Assembly (NCBI GenBank): GCA_934630735.1 | Contig: CAKTWK010000010.1 | Coordinates: forward strand, 1-59,466 | DNA: 59,466 nucleotides | Direction of reading: 5' to 3' | DNA from: an uncultured Collinsella sp. | GTDB taxonomy: Bacteria > Actinomycetota > Coriobacteriia > Coriobacteriales > Coriobacteriaceae | Part shown: piece after piece, positions 25,219 to 35,156 of the stretch | Layout of the letters: each line of letters starts with the position of its first letter | Numbering within the stretch: the stretch's first letter is position 1 | Made by a program: the position numbers and the translations under genes | The notes under the pieces: model-generated | Seen by the model: the letters and a program-made list of their open reading frames with translations, nothing else | What the model was told of the DNA's origin: nothing | Databases searched by the model: none

Positions 25219-25607
25219 TATGCCTCGGTCGAGGGCTCCGTGGCCTCGGTGTCGGCCTCAGCGACGTTCTCGACCACGACGTCGGCAGCGGGCGTCACGT
25301 TGCCGCCCGAGATGGCGTCGTTGAGCTGCTCGCGAAGCTGGTCCATGCGCTCGCGGGCCAGGTCAACCTTGGCGCGCAGGTCATCGGTCTTGGCGTCGAC
25401 CATCGGACCAAAGTCGTTGACCGCGGCACGAGCCTCCTCGGCACTGTGCTCGTAGGTGTCACGCATGTTGTCCCAGGCATCGTTGGCGATATCGGCGGCC
25501 ATGGCGCGGGTCTCGGCACCCGAGCGCGGGGCCAGAGCAACGCCGATGATAGCGCCGGCGGCAGCACCAAAGAGCGCACCGGAGACAAAGCTGAAAGTCT
25601 TTCCCAT
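25218..25607 (-). CDS. YtxH-domain protein
   Basis: A 129-residue protein with one glycine/alanine-rich membrane helix near the N terminus (FVSGALFGAAAGAIIGVALA), followed by the typical PRSGAETR and an amphipathic helical tail (45-105). It ends in an acidic, low-complexity segment. These YtxH/YtxH-like proteins are linked to general stress in Firmicutes; the mechanism is unknown. The start at 25607 is preferred because AGGAGAGG lies nearby, although an ATG two codons earlier would also work. It is coupled to the PRC-barrel gene. Confidence 0.85.
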   Translation of the reverse strand: MGKTFSFVSGALFGAAAGAIIGVALAPRSGAETRAMAADIANDAWDNMRDTYEHSAEEARAAVNDFGPMVDAKTDDLRAKVDLARERMDQLREQLNDAISGGNVTPAADVVVENVAEADTEATEPSTEA

Positions 25608-25743
25608 GATCATTCCTCTCCTGCGGGCACCTCGATGCCCACCGTTTGAATGCTGTCCATTATACCCGCAGCGCAACACTTGCCGTCGCGCTCATCTGCG
25701 TACGGTAAAAGCACAGGTACATGATGGTGATAAGCGAGTGAGC

Positions 25744-26577
25744 CTACTCCTGAGGCGCAGCCGGCATGGCCACCGTAGCAGCCGGGTCTTCGCCGGCGCC
25801 ATCGACGAGCGGCAGGCTGCCCTCGTGCGCCGAGCCGGACGGAGCCGTTGCCGCACCGCCAAAGACGGCCGCGGGGGCCTCGTGGTTCTCGACGACCGCG
25901 CCCTCGGTATCGATTGGCATCTGCGGCTCGTCGTCAAAGCTCGGGACGCCTTGGGGCTCCGCAGACTCGGGCTCAGCAGGCGCCTCGGCAACGGGCCCAG
26001 CGTCGGCGTCGGCAGGAGCGTCGTGCTCGGGCGCATCCTCGGCCACGTCCTCGCCGTTCGCAGCGGCAACGGCCTCGTGCGGGTCCTTGCCCTCGGCCTC
26101 GGCGCGCATGCCCAGCACCAGGTTGCGCAGGCCAGCGACCGTGCCTTCCACGTCGGGGGCCGGCTGGTCAGCGTGCAGGTACGCCCAGTCCATCATAAAG
26201 GTCGCCGATGACAGCGCGCCAATGGCCAACGCGTCGTCGGGACACGAAAGCTCAACCTCAAAGACACGTTCATCATGCTCGCTCACGCGGGTGCGACCGC
26301 ACGAGATGCTGCCGGCAAGACCGGTCTCGTTCATGAGCTCGACCGTCACGTGCTCCAGCAGGTGGCAAAGCTCGGTCTGGCCCATGCAGTCCTGGAACTC
26401 GCGACCCGAATCGCCCAGGCACAGATGCTTGGCAATCGCGGGCACCAGGTAGTACACGCGCGCCGTGGCCTCGATATCCTCCGAGGTCATGAGCGGCATG
26501 CCGGGGTTCACCAGCACGTGCGCGCAAATCTTGTCCTCGCTGACGGTGACCTTAAGGATGTTGAACAGGCCTGCCAT
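25744..26577 (-). CDS. Uncharacterised protein with cyanophycin-synthetase-like N-terminal motif and acidic tail
   Basis: A 277-residue protein. Residues 1-155 look globular and include ELCHLLEHVTVELMNETG near 69-86. This resembles the E-x-AH-x-x-EH-x-x-x-EL segment in the N-terminal domain of cyanophycin synthetases, and it holds two histidines and glutamates that could bind metal. From about 165 the chain is disordered and acidic (Ala, Glu, Asp and Pro rich) to the end. No catalytic ATP-grasp or Mur-ligase domain is present. It lies in a run of minus-strand envelope genes, 24 bases after the CNNM-type gene, and is probably co-transcribed with it. The resemblance is by eye only; I assign no function. 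Confidence 0.7.
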   Translation of the reverse strand: MAGLFNILKVTVSEDKICAHVLVNPGMPLMTSEDIEATARVYYLVPAIAKHLCLGDSGREFQDCMGQTELCHLLEHVTVELMNETGLAGSISCGRTRVSEHDERVFEVELSCPDDALAIGALSSATFMMDWAYLHADQPAPDVEGTVAGLRNLVLGMRAEAEGKDPHEAVAAANGEDVAEDAPEHDAPADADAGPVAEAPAEPESAEPQGVPSFDDEPQMPIDTEGAVVENHEAPAAVFGGAATAPSGSAHEGSLPLVDGAGEDPAATVAMPAAPQE

Positions 26578-26601
26578 AACTCTCCCCTACTCGTCCTTGC
26601 C

Positions 26602-27975
26602 CTACTCGTCGCCATCGTGCGGATCCGCAGAGCCCACACCCGACGCCGCCGGCTTCTCTGCCGAGGACTCGGAATCCTTCTTATCGGTTTCGGCCGGAGC
26701 GATCACGCGAATGAGCGAGATGCGCTGGCCACGCATCGACTGTACCTTGAACTTGTACCCCGCGACCTCAAACACCTCTCCGATGTCGGGCACCGAGTCG
26801 CAAAGTTCCAAAATCCAGCCGGCGATGGTCTCATAATCATCGCTTTCCTCGAGCGGCCAACCAAGCTCAATCGCGTCATCGCACGAAAAACGCCCATCGA
26901 CGAGCCACTCACGGCGCGAGAGGCGCGTGAGGTACTTGTTGTCGGGGTCGAACTCGTCCTCGATCTCGCCGACGATCTCCTCGACGATATCTTCGATGGT
27001 GATGATGCCCGCCGTGCCGCCGTACTCGTCCACGACGACCACGATCTGGTCGTGCGAAGTCTGCATCTCGGACAGCAGCGGCAGGATGTCCTTGGTATCG
27101 GGCACAAAGGTGGCATCGCGCAGGTAATCGGCAATGGGCTGGTCGCCCTTGCCGTCGAGCGCGGGCTGGATCAGGTCCTTAATGTGCGCGATGCCCGCGA
27201 CGTTGTCGGGGTCCTCGTGATAGACGGGGATGCGGCTAAAGCCGGTCTGGCGCATGGTGGACAGCACGTCAGCGACCGTCTCGTCGTCCTCGCACATGGT
27301 GGTGTCCACGCGCGGCACCATGACCTCGCGGGCAACGGTGTCGCCCAGGTCAAAGATCTCGTGGATCATGCGCTTTTCCTCGTCGAGCAGGTCGTCCTGC
27401 TCCGAGACCATGTACTTGATCTCTTCCTCCGAGACATTCTGGCGGTCATCGGCGCTCTTGATGCGCAGGATGCGGGCCAGGCCGTCAGAGCAAGCACCGG
27501 TCAGCCACACGAGCGGGCGGGCGATCTTTTGAAACACGGAGAGCGGTCCCACGACCTGTTTGGATACGCCCTCTGCGTTAGCAAGACCGATGCGCTTGGG
27601 CACGAGCTCGCCGATCACGATGGACACAAAGGCGACGGCGACGGTGATGATGACCGGCGCCAGGCCGCGCGCGATGGCGGAAAGCGGCGCGATGCCAAAG
27701 CTCATGAGCCACGTGGCGAGCGGGTCGGACAGGCTCGTCGAGGCGACGGCGGACGAGGCGAAGCCCACGAGCGTGATGGCGACCTGGATGGTGGCGAGCA
27801 GTTGGTCGGAATCGGCGGCAAGCTGAACGGCGCGCTCGGCGCGCTTATCGCCCTCCTCGGCATCGTGTTCCAACACGGCGCGCTTAGCCGTGGTGAGAGC
27901 CATCTCGGACATAGAGAAGTAGCCGTTGATAAGCGTCAGAACGAGCGTGGTAATAAGGGAGATGGTTATGTCCAT
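26602..27975 (-). CDS. CNNM/CorC-HlyC family membrane protein with CBS pair
   Basis: A 457-residue protein: DUF21/CNNM membrane domain (1-190; NGYFSMSEMALTTAKRAVLE and VIGELVPKRIGL motifs), two CBS domains (about 210-335; VMVPRVDTTMCEDDE and VVVDEYGGTAGIITIEDIVEEIVGEI) and a C-terminal CorC/HlyC transporter-associated domain (about 345-430) with an acidic tail. Family members export Mg2+ or Co2+ or regulate their transport. The start at 27975 aligns with the family, and an upstream in-frame extension overlapping the next gene is rejected, although the ribosome site is weak. It is another divalent-cation protein near the MgtE/SLC11 pair, but in a separate transcript. Confidence 0.93.
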   Translation of the reverse strand: MDITISLITTLVLTLINGYFSMSEMALTTAKRAVLEHDAEEGDKRAERAVQLAADSDQLLATIQVAITLVGFASSAVASTSLSDPLATWLMSFGIAPLSAIARGLAPVIITVAVAFVSIVIGELVPKRIGLANAEGVSKQVVGPLSVFQKIARPLVWLTGACSDGLARILRIKSADDRQNVSEEEIKYMVSEQDDLLDEEKRMIHEIFDLGDTVAREVMVPRVDTTMCEDDETVADVLSTMRQTGFSRIPVYHEDPDNVAGIAHIKDLIQPALDGKGDQPIADYLRDATFVPDTKDILPLLSEMQTSHDQIVVVVDEYGGTAGIITIEDIVEEIVGEIEDEFDPDNKYLTRLSRREWLVDGRFSCDDAIELGWPLEESDDYETIAGWILELCDSVPDIGEVFEVAGYKFKVQSMRGQRISLIRVIAPAETDKKDSESSAEKPAASGVGSADPHDGDE

Positions 27976-28082
27976 CGGGAGTTTCTCGAACCTCCAAGAT
28001 TCGGGACGTTGGCAGGAGACGTACGTAGCGGATAGGGCAGTTGCGCCGGTCGCCCGTGCGAGCGGGGCCGTGGGCGCGGTCG

Positions 28083-28766
28083 CTAGATTACGAAGAGGAT
28101 CACCGCCATGAACTGGAAGATGCTGCCGGCGAGCACCCACAAGTGGAAAACACTGTGCAGATAGCGCACGTTTTTGGCGATATAGAACGGCACGCCCACG
28201 GTATAGCACACGCCGCCAACGGCGAGCAGGGCAAGCGCCACGGGGTTGAGCAGCGACACGAGCTCGGGCAGCTTAAAGACGACGAGCCAGCCCATCAGCA
28301 GGTAGACCAGGCCGCTTACCCAGTGCGGCTGACGCTCGCGCAAAAAGCACTCGAGTGCGATGCCGATGATGGCGATGGCCCACACGGCAAAGAACAGCGC
28401 AGGGCCGCCGTCGTTTGCGAGCGTGATGAGGCAAAACGGGGTATAGCTGCCGGCTATGAGCAGGTAAATGCAGCTGTGGTCGATGATGCGAAACACGCGC
28501 TTGGCGCGAGCGGGCTGAATCGCGTGATAGAGCGTGGAGGCCAAGTATTCGAGGATGATACTGACACCATAGACAATCGCCGCGGCCATGTGGGCCGGGC
28601 CTCCGCCGCGCAGGGCAGCGAATACGATCAGGAGCACCAGGCCCGCGATACCCAGCAGGCAGCCGACACCATGGGTGACGGAGTTCATGATCTCCTCGCC
28701 CACCGTGTAGTGTGGAACGGCCGCGGTCTTGGGTCGCGGCTTGGAACTGTCGCTCGAATCGGACAT
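28083..28766 (-). CDS. Hemolysin III family (PAQR) membrane protein
   Basis: A 227-residue seven-helix protein of the HlyIII/PAQR family. The metal-site motifs are SxxxH in NSVTHGVG near the N terminus, SxxxH in ASTLYHAI with DH in IIDHSCIYLLIAGSYTP, and HxxxH in YLHSVFHLWV near the C terminus. All are present and match the zinc-dependent hydrolase-like core of PAQR proteins. The physiological role in bacteria (lipid or membrane homeostasis) is uncertain. The start at 28766 has GGAGG 11 bases upstream. It precedes the CNNM gene by about 107 bases in the same direction. Confidence 0.93.
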   Translation of the reverse strand: MSDSSDSSKPRPKTAAVPHYTVGEEIMNSVTHGVGCLLGIAGLVLLIVFAALRGGGPAHMAAAIVYGVSIILEYLASTLYHAIQPARAKRVFRIIDHSCIYLLIAGSYTPFCLITLANDGGPALFFAVWAIAIIGIALECFLRERQPHWVSGLVYLLMGWLVVFKLPELVSLLNPVALALLAVGGVCYTVGVPFYIAKNVRYLHSVFHLWVLAGSIFQFMAVILFVI

Positions 28767-28952
28767 GCCGGTTACATCCTCCAACGTAAAGAGTTCTCAA
28801 CACTATATCAAAGCGTCTGGGTACGTGCGAAATTTGCACCATACGTGACCCTTTGTTTACCCATTCTTTGCCTGTTGACGCATCAACGGCGAACATCCAT
28901 AATGCGCTTGTTTTAAATGTTGATGTCTTAACATCTTATAGGAGAATACCGC

Positions 28953-29918
28953 ATGGCTCAAAACGCACATTCCCATCGAAAGCTCAAGATAGCCGGCATC
29001 GTTGCACTGGTGGCTGTCGTTGCGCTGCTCGGATTTGCCGGCAACTTTCTGTTTGACTTCGCGCTGAATCCCCGCGCTCCATACACCATGAAGATGATGC
29101 AGGACGGCAAGGACGGCAAGGAAAGTGAGCAGCCGGATGCCGAGGGAACCGAGGCACGGGCATGGTTTAAAGAGAACCGCGAGAGCAGTAGCCTCACCGC
29201 AGATGACGGAACCGAACTTGCCGCTTGGTATTTTGCCGCCCCAGAGAGCACGCACAATTACGCTATCTGCCTACACGGATACACCGACGAGCCCATCGGT
29301 ATGACCCGATACGCCAAACGATTCCATGACCGCGGCATGAACGTGCTCGCACCTGCCGCCCGTGCCCACGAGCGCTCCGGCGGCGACTATATCGGCATGG
29401 GCTGGCCCGAGCGGCTCGATGTCGTCGCATGGATCGAGCGAATCGTTCAGGCTGACCCCGAGGCGCGCATCCTGGTCTTTGGCGAGTCGATGGGCGCGGC
29501 GACTGCCATGAATGTAGCGGGGGAATCTGTGCCCGCAAATGTGAAATGCATTATCGAGGACTGTGGCTATACGAGTGTTTGGGACGAGTTTTCTCTGCAG
29601 CTCAAGGACGTGTTCGGCCTGCCCAGCTTTCCCTTGCTCGATGTAGCAAACTTGGTGTGCAACGTGCGCGCGGGCTACGACTTTCATAAGGCGAGCAGTG
29701 TGGAGCAACTCAAACACGCGACGGTTCCCATGTTGTTCATCCACGGCGACCAGGACACCTTTGTGCCGTACGACATGCTCGACCAAAACTACGACGTGTG
29801 CGCCAGCAAGGTCAAGCAAAAGCTCACCATCCATGGCGCTACCCACGCCAAGAGCGCGCAAGTCGACCCCGAGCTCTACTGGAATACGGTCGACGACTTC
29901 CTCGGAAAGAATTTTTAG
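28953..29918 (+). CDS. Membrane-anchored alpha/beta hydrolase
   Basis: A 321-residue protein with a short basic start, one membrane helix (about 11-35, an uncleaved anchor) and an extracytoplasmic alpha/beta-hydrolase domain. LHGYTDEP gives the oxyanion region. GESMGAA carries the nucleophile Ser near 181. D in IHGDQDTFVP and H in GATHAKS complete the triad. This matches YqkD-like/serine aminopeptidase S33-type hydrolases. The substrate is unknown. ATAGGAG lies seven bases before ATG. It is monocistronic and converges on the DUF362 gene across a repeat element and a bidirectional terminator. Confidence 0.88.
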   Translation: MAQNAHSHRKLKIAGIVALVAVVALLGFAGNFLFDFALNPRAPYTMKMMQDGKDGKESEQPDAEGTEARAWFKENRESSSLTADDGTELAAWYFAAPESTHNYAICLHGYTDEPIGMTRYAKRFHDRGMNVLAPAARAHERSGGDYIGMGWPERLDVVAWIERIVQADPEARILVFGESMGAATAMNVAGESVPANVKCIIEDCGYTSVWDEFSLQLKDVFGLPSFPLLDVANLVCNVRAGYDFHKASSVEQLKHATVPMLFIHGDQDTFVPYDMLDQNYDVCASKVKQKLTIHGATHAKSAQVDPELYWNTVDDFLGKNF

Positions 29919-29960
29919 GCAAAAAGCAACGTCCGAGGCTTTATCTGACCCCCTATTTTC

Positions 29961-30082
29961 GAAAGTATGCGGCAAAATCTGGAACTGCCGACCAGACCGC
30001 AGTTTTATCAACAATTTATCAGGGGTTTTGTTGCCAAAAAACGTCGTGTGCTCGGCGGTCTCGAAATTTGCCGCATACTTCC
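29961..30082. mobile_element. 122-bp palindromic MITE-like element
   Basis: Outer arms 29961-29977 and 30066-30082 match at 15 of 17 bases (GAAAGTATGCGGCAAAA). Further inner pairing involves TGCCGACCAGACCG and CTCGGCGGTCTCG. Size and layout resemble the elements at 40531-40668 and 40769-40928, but the sequence differs. It has no coding capacity. Confidence 0.6.
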
Positions 30083-30083
30083 G

Positions 30084-30122
30084 GAAAACCGCCCGCGAGC
30101 GCTGTGCTCACGGGCGGCTTTT
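30084..30122. terminator. Bidirectional terminator between convergent genes
   Basis: CCGCCCGCGAGC / GCTCACGGGCGG (11 of 12 paired) with AAAAC on the left and CTTTT on the right. It can serve the plus-strand hydrolase and the minus-strand DUF362 gene. Confidence 0.75.
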
Positions 30123-30169
30123 GCTAACGTTGCGCTACAAAAGCGCTTGATATGTCCAATAGCTAGGCG

Positions 30170-31375
30170 CTACTTGACCTCGATGAGCTCATACTCGCTC
30201 GTGCCCAGGCCAATCTTTTCGGCATGCGCAATGCACGCGCGCCAGTCGGTGTCGGGATGTGTGATGCAGAAGGGGTCCTTGGCCTGCTCGCCCTCCAGAT
30301 GCTCGTGGTTGTGCTCCATCTTGGCGGCGCTATCGGTAAGCTCGGTGTTGGGCAGCGGCTCGGATGCCATGACGGCATCGGCACAGGCCTGATCGATGGC
30401 GACCGGATCGAAGCTCGCGAACATGCCGATGTCGTTGACGATGGGCGTATCGTTTTCGGGATGGCAATCGCAGTTGGGGCTGATGTCCATGGCGAGCGAA
30501 ATATGGAAGCTGGGGCGATCCTGGACAACGGCCTTCGTATACTCGGCGATCTTGTAGTTGAGCACGTCGGCCGCAGCATCATAGCCGGGCTTGATGGCGT
30601 CCTGGTTGCACACGCCGATGCAGCGGCCGCAGCCCACGCAGCGATCATGGTCGATGGCAGCCACGTGGACCGTGCGGGTGTTGCCGTTGGCAAGCTCGCG
30701 CTCGCGGGTGTCGTCGAACGAGATAGCGTTGTGCGCGCAGATCTTTTCGCAGGCACGGCAGCCAATGCAGTGCTCGGTCGCGACGTTCGGCTTGCCGGCG
30801 GCATGCTGCTCCATCTTGCCGGCACGGCTGCCGCCGCCCATGCCCAGGTTCTTCATGGCGCCACCAAAACCGGCCTGCTCATGGCCCTTAAAGTGGGTGA
30901 GACTGATCACGATATCGGCATCCATGAGCGCCTGACCGATCTTGGCCTCGCGCACGTACTCGCCGCCCTCGACCGGGACGAGCGCCTCGTCGGTACCCTT
31001 GAGGCCGTCGGCGATGATGATCTGGCAGCCCGTGGCATACGGGGTAAAGCCGTTCTGATAAGCGGTGTCGATGTGCTCTAGCGCGTTTTTGCGGCTGCCG
31101 ACATAGAGCGTGTTGCAGTCGGTGAGGAAGGGCTTGCCGCCCAGCTCCTTCACCACGTCGGCGACGGCGCGGGCGTAGTTAGGGCGCAGAAAGCTCAGGT
31201 TACCCAGCTCGCCAAAGTGAATCTTGATGGCAACGAACTTGTTCTCAAAGTCGATCTGCTCAATGCCGGCGCGGCGAATGAGGCGCTTGAGTTTGTCGAG
31301 CTGGCTCTCGCGAGCATGCGTACGCAGGTTGGTGAAGTACACCTTAGCGGGTGCTGCGGGTGCAGTTGCGGTCAT
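30170..31375 (-). CDS. DUF362 protein with two [4Fe-4S] ferredoxin motifs
   Basis: A 401-residue cytoplasmic protein of the DUF362 family. The first about 185 residues form the DUF362 domain (VYFTNLRTHARESQLDKL, KIHFGELGNLSFLRPNYA, SLTHFKGHEQAGFGGAMKN). Two ferredoxin motifs follow, CIGCRACEKICAHNAI and CVGCGRCIGVCNQDAI, which bind [4Fe-4S] clusters. A further family-conserved section leads to the C terminus. It probably transfers electrons, but the partner is not known. The ATG is preceded by GAGGGGA. It is a single gene between a convergent terminator and the ABC exporter operon. Confidence 0.9.
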   Translation of the reverse strand: MTATAPAAPAKVYFTNLRTHARESQLDKLKRLIRRAGIEQIDFENKFVAIKIHFGELGNLSFLRPNYARAVADVVKELGGKPFLTDCNTLYVGSRKNALEHIDTAYQNGFTPYATGCQIIIADGLKGTDEALVPVEGGEYVREAKIGQALMDADIVISLTHFKGHEQAGFGGAMKNLGMGGGSRAGKMEQHAAGKPNVATEHCIGCRACEKICAHNAISFDDTRERELANGNTRTVHVAAIDHDRCVGCGRCIGVCNQDAIKPGYDAAADVLNYKIAEYTKAVVQDRPSFHISLAMDISPNCDCHPENDTPIVNDIGMFASFDPVAIDQACADAVMASEPLPNTELTDSAAKMEHNHEHLEGEQAKDPFCITHPDTDWRACIAHAEKIGLGTSEYELIEVK

Positions 31376-31469
31376 AGATCTATCCCCTCGGTCTATATGG
31401 CGTTACAGACATAGAGGATGGTACCCGTTAAAGTAGGGTCGAAGTCAAGCGCGGCACCTAGTCGTTGGG

Positions 31470-31498
31470 TAGTCATTGGGGACGTTCTTAAATGACTA
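31470..31498 (-). repeat. REP-like repeat that provides the stop codon of the ABC permease gene
   Basis: Minus-strand TAGTCATTTAAGAACG followed by TCCCCAATGACTA; terminal TAGTCAT and ATGACTA are inverted copies. The first TAG is the permease stop codon (31496-31498). Compare 22959-22986. Confidence 0.78.
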
Positions 31499-34162
31499 CT
31501 CTTGGACTTTGAGGGCTTCGGCCAGGCTGACGCGCTTGATAGAGCGCGTGTGTAGCAGCGCCACGACCAGGTAGGTTGCAAAGCCGATGCCCACGCACGC
31601 CGCCATGGACCAGGTCGGCACGTAAATCTCGATATTGCCGTTGTAGGCGAGCAGCATCGAGCGGAAAATCGCGGTCAGCGAGCCAATAATGACCGGCAGG
31701 CTCAGCACGAGCGACGCCGCCACGCACAGCGTGATCGAGCGGATGTACAGATGCGAGATCTCGCTATCGCGATAGCCAAAGACCTTCATGTAGCTGATCG
31801 ACCGGGCGCTATGGTCGATAACAGCCTTGGTCAGCAGATACATAAACAGCAGGAAGATAAAAACCGCGAGCCCGATCATCATTCCGATCATTTTGCTCAT
31901 CATGCCGATGAACTGGTCACCCACGGCGCGCATGTCGTCGGGCGTGGTGTCGCCGGCAAAGTAACGCGCGTCGAGGTCGAGCTTCTCGTCGCTCACATAG
32001 CCGTTAAAGTAGGCGGCGTCGTTGTCGAACAGCTCGTTAAAGTCGTCGATACTCATATAGATATTCATGTCCGACTTGGAGCCCCAGGCACAGTCCTTGC
32101 CCGCATACTCAAGGGAATATTGCTCGCCCTCGTACTTGTCGCCGAGCGTGACCTTCTGCCCCTCGCTCCAGCCAAACTTATCGAGCAGACCGCCGCCAAA
32201 GACGACGCGCCCATCGCCGACGTTGAGGTCTTTCCAATAGCGCGAATCGGATGAAATGCCGTAGACGGAAATCGTCTCCTCGCCATTTCCATCGCCGCGG
32301 TCGTATTGCAGCTGGTAAACGGCGTATTTCTCGGCCTGCGCGATTGCGCCTGCACCGTTGTCGGTCGTGTTGACCGGGTGAATGCCGTCGTTGTCGGCGT
32401 CGATCTTAGAGGCCTTGTCGATCAGGTCGATAGCCTCGTCGCGGTTGCAGCCGAGGGCATCGGCAAGGTCATCGAGGCGCGCATAAAGCGCGTCCTTCTT
32501 GTCCTGGACCTTGGCAAGCGCATCCTGCGCCGCAGTCAGGCTCTCGGCAGACGGAGATGCGGTCGCGGCATCGGCTGCCGTCTGCGCCGCATCGGCCGCG
32601 TCGTCAAGCTCGTCATCGGCATCCTGGGCGGCGGAAAGCAGCGCGCCGTCAACCGACTGCAAGCGCTCGAGTGCTGACCACTGCTCGCGCTCCTCGGCAG
32701 TGCCCTCGAGCTCCAGCGGAGCTTTGAGCGTGTACTGGTGCTCGGCGACCAGGCTCGTCTCGAGGTTGTCCGCGTAGTGCGTCATCGTGGGCAAAATCGC
32801 CAGGCCAAAGAGCAGCAGCAGCGAGGCAAACGCAATGCCCACGAAGAGCGTGGCAAAGTTGCCCAGGTTGCGCAGGAAGACGCGCAGGCGAAAGCGCGAG
32901 ACAAAGCCCATGCGCTCCGGCAGCTGCAGACCGCGCTTGGTACCCGATTTACCGCTCGCCTCGTGACGAAGGAACTGCAGCGGCGTCTTGCCCATCTTGC
33001 GAAGCAGGCCCACCAGCGTGATGAGAATGAGCGCGGCGGCGGGAACCACGGCACACTTCACAAAGATCTCCCAGCTCCAGTACACCTGGAAGGGCGGCAG
33101 GCTGTACGAACCGTAATAGAGACTGCGCATGGGCTCGGTAAAGAACACAATGCCGAGCGCAGTGCCCAAAAGCGCCGCGACCACGCCCACGATGGCGGGA
33201 AGTCCCAGGTAGTGCAGCACGATCTCGCGTCGACGATAGCCGCTGGCGAGCAGCGTGCCGATGACGGCGCTCTCCTCCTCGATGGTGGCGTCGGTAAGGA
33301 CCACAAAGACAAACGCCATGATCACGATGATAATGTCGAGCAGCGTCATCCACATCATGGAGTCGCCGTCTACGTCGTCGCGCGCGTAGCCAATACCCTG
33401 GTTGGAATCGACGTCGATCAGATCGTCCACGCGCGCATCGGCATCGGTCAGTGCCTCGACCATATCCTGCTCCGCATCGATGCGATCCGCGGTGGGGAGG
33501 TCGCGATCGGTAAAGGCAAAGGAGTAGGTGTAGGCAGGTGCACCACCGGCATCCTCGAGCGCGGCAAAGCCGGCGTCGGTGACCTCGGCCACGCCGTACG
33601 TGATGGTGTTCACCGTAAAGTCCGAATTGTTGAGGAACAGCGCCTGGCTATCGGGCTGGGTCATGATGCCGCAGATGGTGTAGGTGCGGCCCTCAAGCTC
33701 AACCTTATCGCCCACGACAAGGTCGTTGTTGGTGGCAAAAACGCGGTCGATAGCCACCTCATCGTCCGTCTTGGGCTCCTTGCCCTCACAGTAGGACGCG
33801 ATATCGACCTTGGTGCGGTGCGCATAGGTGCGCAGCGTGCGCTTGGTGCCGTCGTCGCCGGCGGTCTTTTTGATGATGGCGTCGATGGAGAAATTCTTGT
33901 AGAGCGTGACGCCGCCGACGTCGTCGGCTGCATCCTCGGCTGCCTTGAGCTGGTCGTCGGTAGCCTCGAAGGAAGTGGTCACGCGGCCGTCCTCAATCGT
34001 GTACGCATCGCGCATGTCGTCGATAAGGCAACCGATGGAATGCGCCGCGAGCAAAAAGCCCGAGGTGAGAGCGATGCTCCCGCACATAAGCAAAAAGATG
34101 CCCAGGTACTTGCCGATATTGCGGCGCAGCTCGCGCGGGAGACGTTTTGCGAGAGGTGTCAT
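31496..34162 (-). CDS. ABC transporter permease, large FtsX/MacB-type
   Basis: An 888-residue permease. The first membrane helix (about 20-40) is followed by an extracytoplasmic region, three helices (about 270-390) forming the first FtsX domain, and a further helix near 450. A long external domain follows (about 470-750) with an Asp/Ala-rich predicted coiled coil (QDADDELDDAADAAQTAA), and the second FtsX triplet lies near 765-880. Large two-FtsX permeases export peptides or lipids or sense antimicrobials. The start at 34162 matches the family and lies eight bases after the ATPase stop. Its C terminus ends at LKVQE with the stop codon inside a repeat. Substrate unknown. Confidence 0.9.
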   Translation of the reverse strand: MTPLAKRLPRELRRNIGKYLGIFLLMCGSIALTSGFLLAAHSIGCLIDDMRDAYTIEDGRVTTSFEATDDQLKAAEDAADDVGGVTLYKNFSIDAIIKKTAGDDGTKRTLRTYAHRTKVDIASYCEGKEPKTDDEVAIDRVFATNNDLVVGDKVELEGRTYTICGIMTQPDSQALFLNNSDFTVNTITYGVAEVTDAGFAALEDAGGAPAYTYSFAFTDRDLPTADRIDAEQDMVEALTDADARVDDLIDVDSNQGIGYARDDVDGDSMMWMTLLDIIIVIMAFVFVVLTDATIEEESAVIGTLLASGYRRREIVLHYLGLPAIVGVVAALLGTALGIVFFTEPMRSLYYGSYSLPPFQVYWSWEIFVKCAVVPAAALILITLVGLLRKMGKTPLQFLRHEASGKSGTKRGLQLPERMGFVSRFRLRVFLRNLGNFATLFVGIAFASLLLLFGLAILPTMTHYADNLETSLVAEHQYTLKAPLELEGTAEEREQWSALERLQSVDGALLSAAQDADDELDDAADAAQTAADAATASPSAESLTAAQDALAKVQDKKDALYARLDDLADALGCNRDEAIDLIDKASKIDADNDGIHPVNTTDNGAGAIAQAEKYAVYQLQYDRGDGNGEETISVYGISSDSRYWKDLNVGDGRVVFGGGLLDKFGWSEGQKVTLGDKYEGEQYSLEYAGKDCAWGSKSDMNIYMSIDDFNELFDNDAAYFNGYVSDEKLDLDARYFAGDTTPDDMRAVGDQFIGMMSKMIGMMIGLAVFIFLLFMYLLTKAVIDHSARSISYMKVFGYRDSEISHLYIRSITLCVAASLVLSLPVIIGSLTAIFRSMLLAYNGNIEIYVPTWSMAACVGIGFATYLVVALLHTRSIKRVSLAEALKVQE

Positions 34163-34170
34163 GACGCCGC

Positions 34171-34884
<714 letters not shown>

Positions 34885-34980
34885 GCTATCCCCCGTTGTT
34901 AGCCTTCTGCTACTTTTCTAGGGTAATAGTAAACCTGGGCGAACTATTTTTAAGCGACGTGCGCGACTTTTTCCAACCTA

Positions 34981-35038
34981 CTCATTGGGGACAGATTTAA
35001 ATGAGTGAAATCGCTCATTTAAATCTGTCCCCAATGAG
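34981..35038. repeat. Perfect 25-bp palindrome with GGGGACAGATTTAAATGAG arms
   Basis: Arms 34981-35005 and 35014-35038 are exact inverted copies around TGAAATCG. It starts with CTCATTGGGGACAG. It is related to the GGGGACGTTCTTAAA family but has a different core word. It lies between the two ABC operons. Confidence 0.9.
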
Positions 35039-35059
35039 TGGTCCCAAAGGCCGGCATAT

Positions 35060-35151
35060 TGGGACAGTCCTTACCAGCCCGGCCGGCGAGCCGGCGAATC
35101 GGCAAAGACTGTCCCCAGCGACCAGTCGTTTAAGAACGTCCCCAATGACTA
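35060..35151. repeat. GGGACAGTCCTT palindrome plus a single GTCCCCAATGACTA arm
   Basis: TGGGACAGTCCTT (35060-35072) pairs with AAAGACTGTCCCC (35104-35116). A lone arm TTTAAGAACGTCCCCAATGA follows (about 35129-35148), ending six bases before the ABC-2 permease stop codon. With 34981-35038 this makes a cluster of three REP-like units. Confidence 0.75.
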
Positions 35152-35156
35152 GGCGG

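Noticed and set aside
27976..28209. N-terminal extension of the CNNM/CorC protein
   Set aside because: It overlaps the hemolysin III gene and does not match the family; the helix-rich domain starts at 27975.
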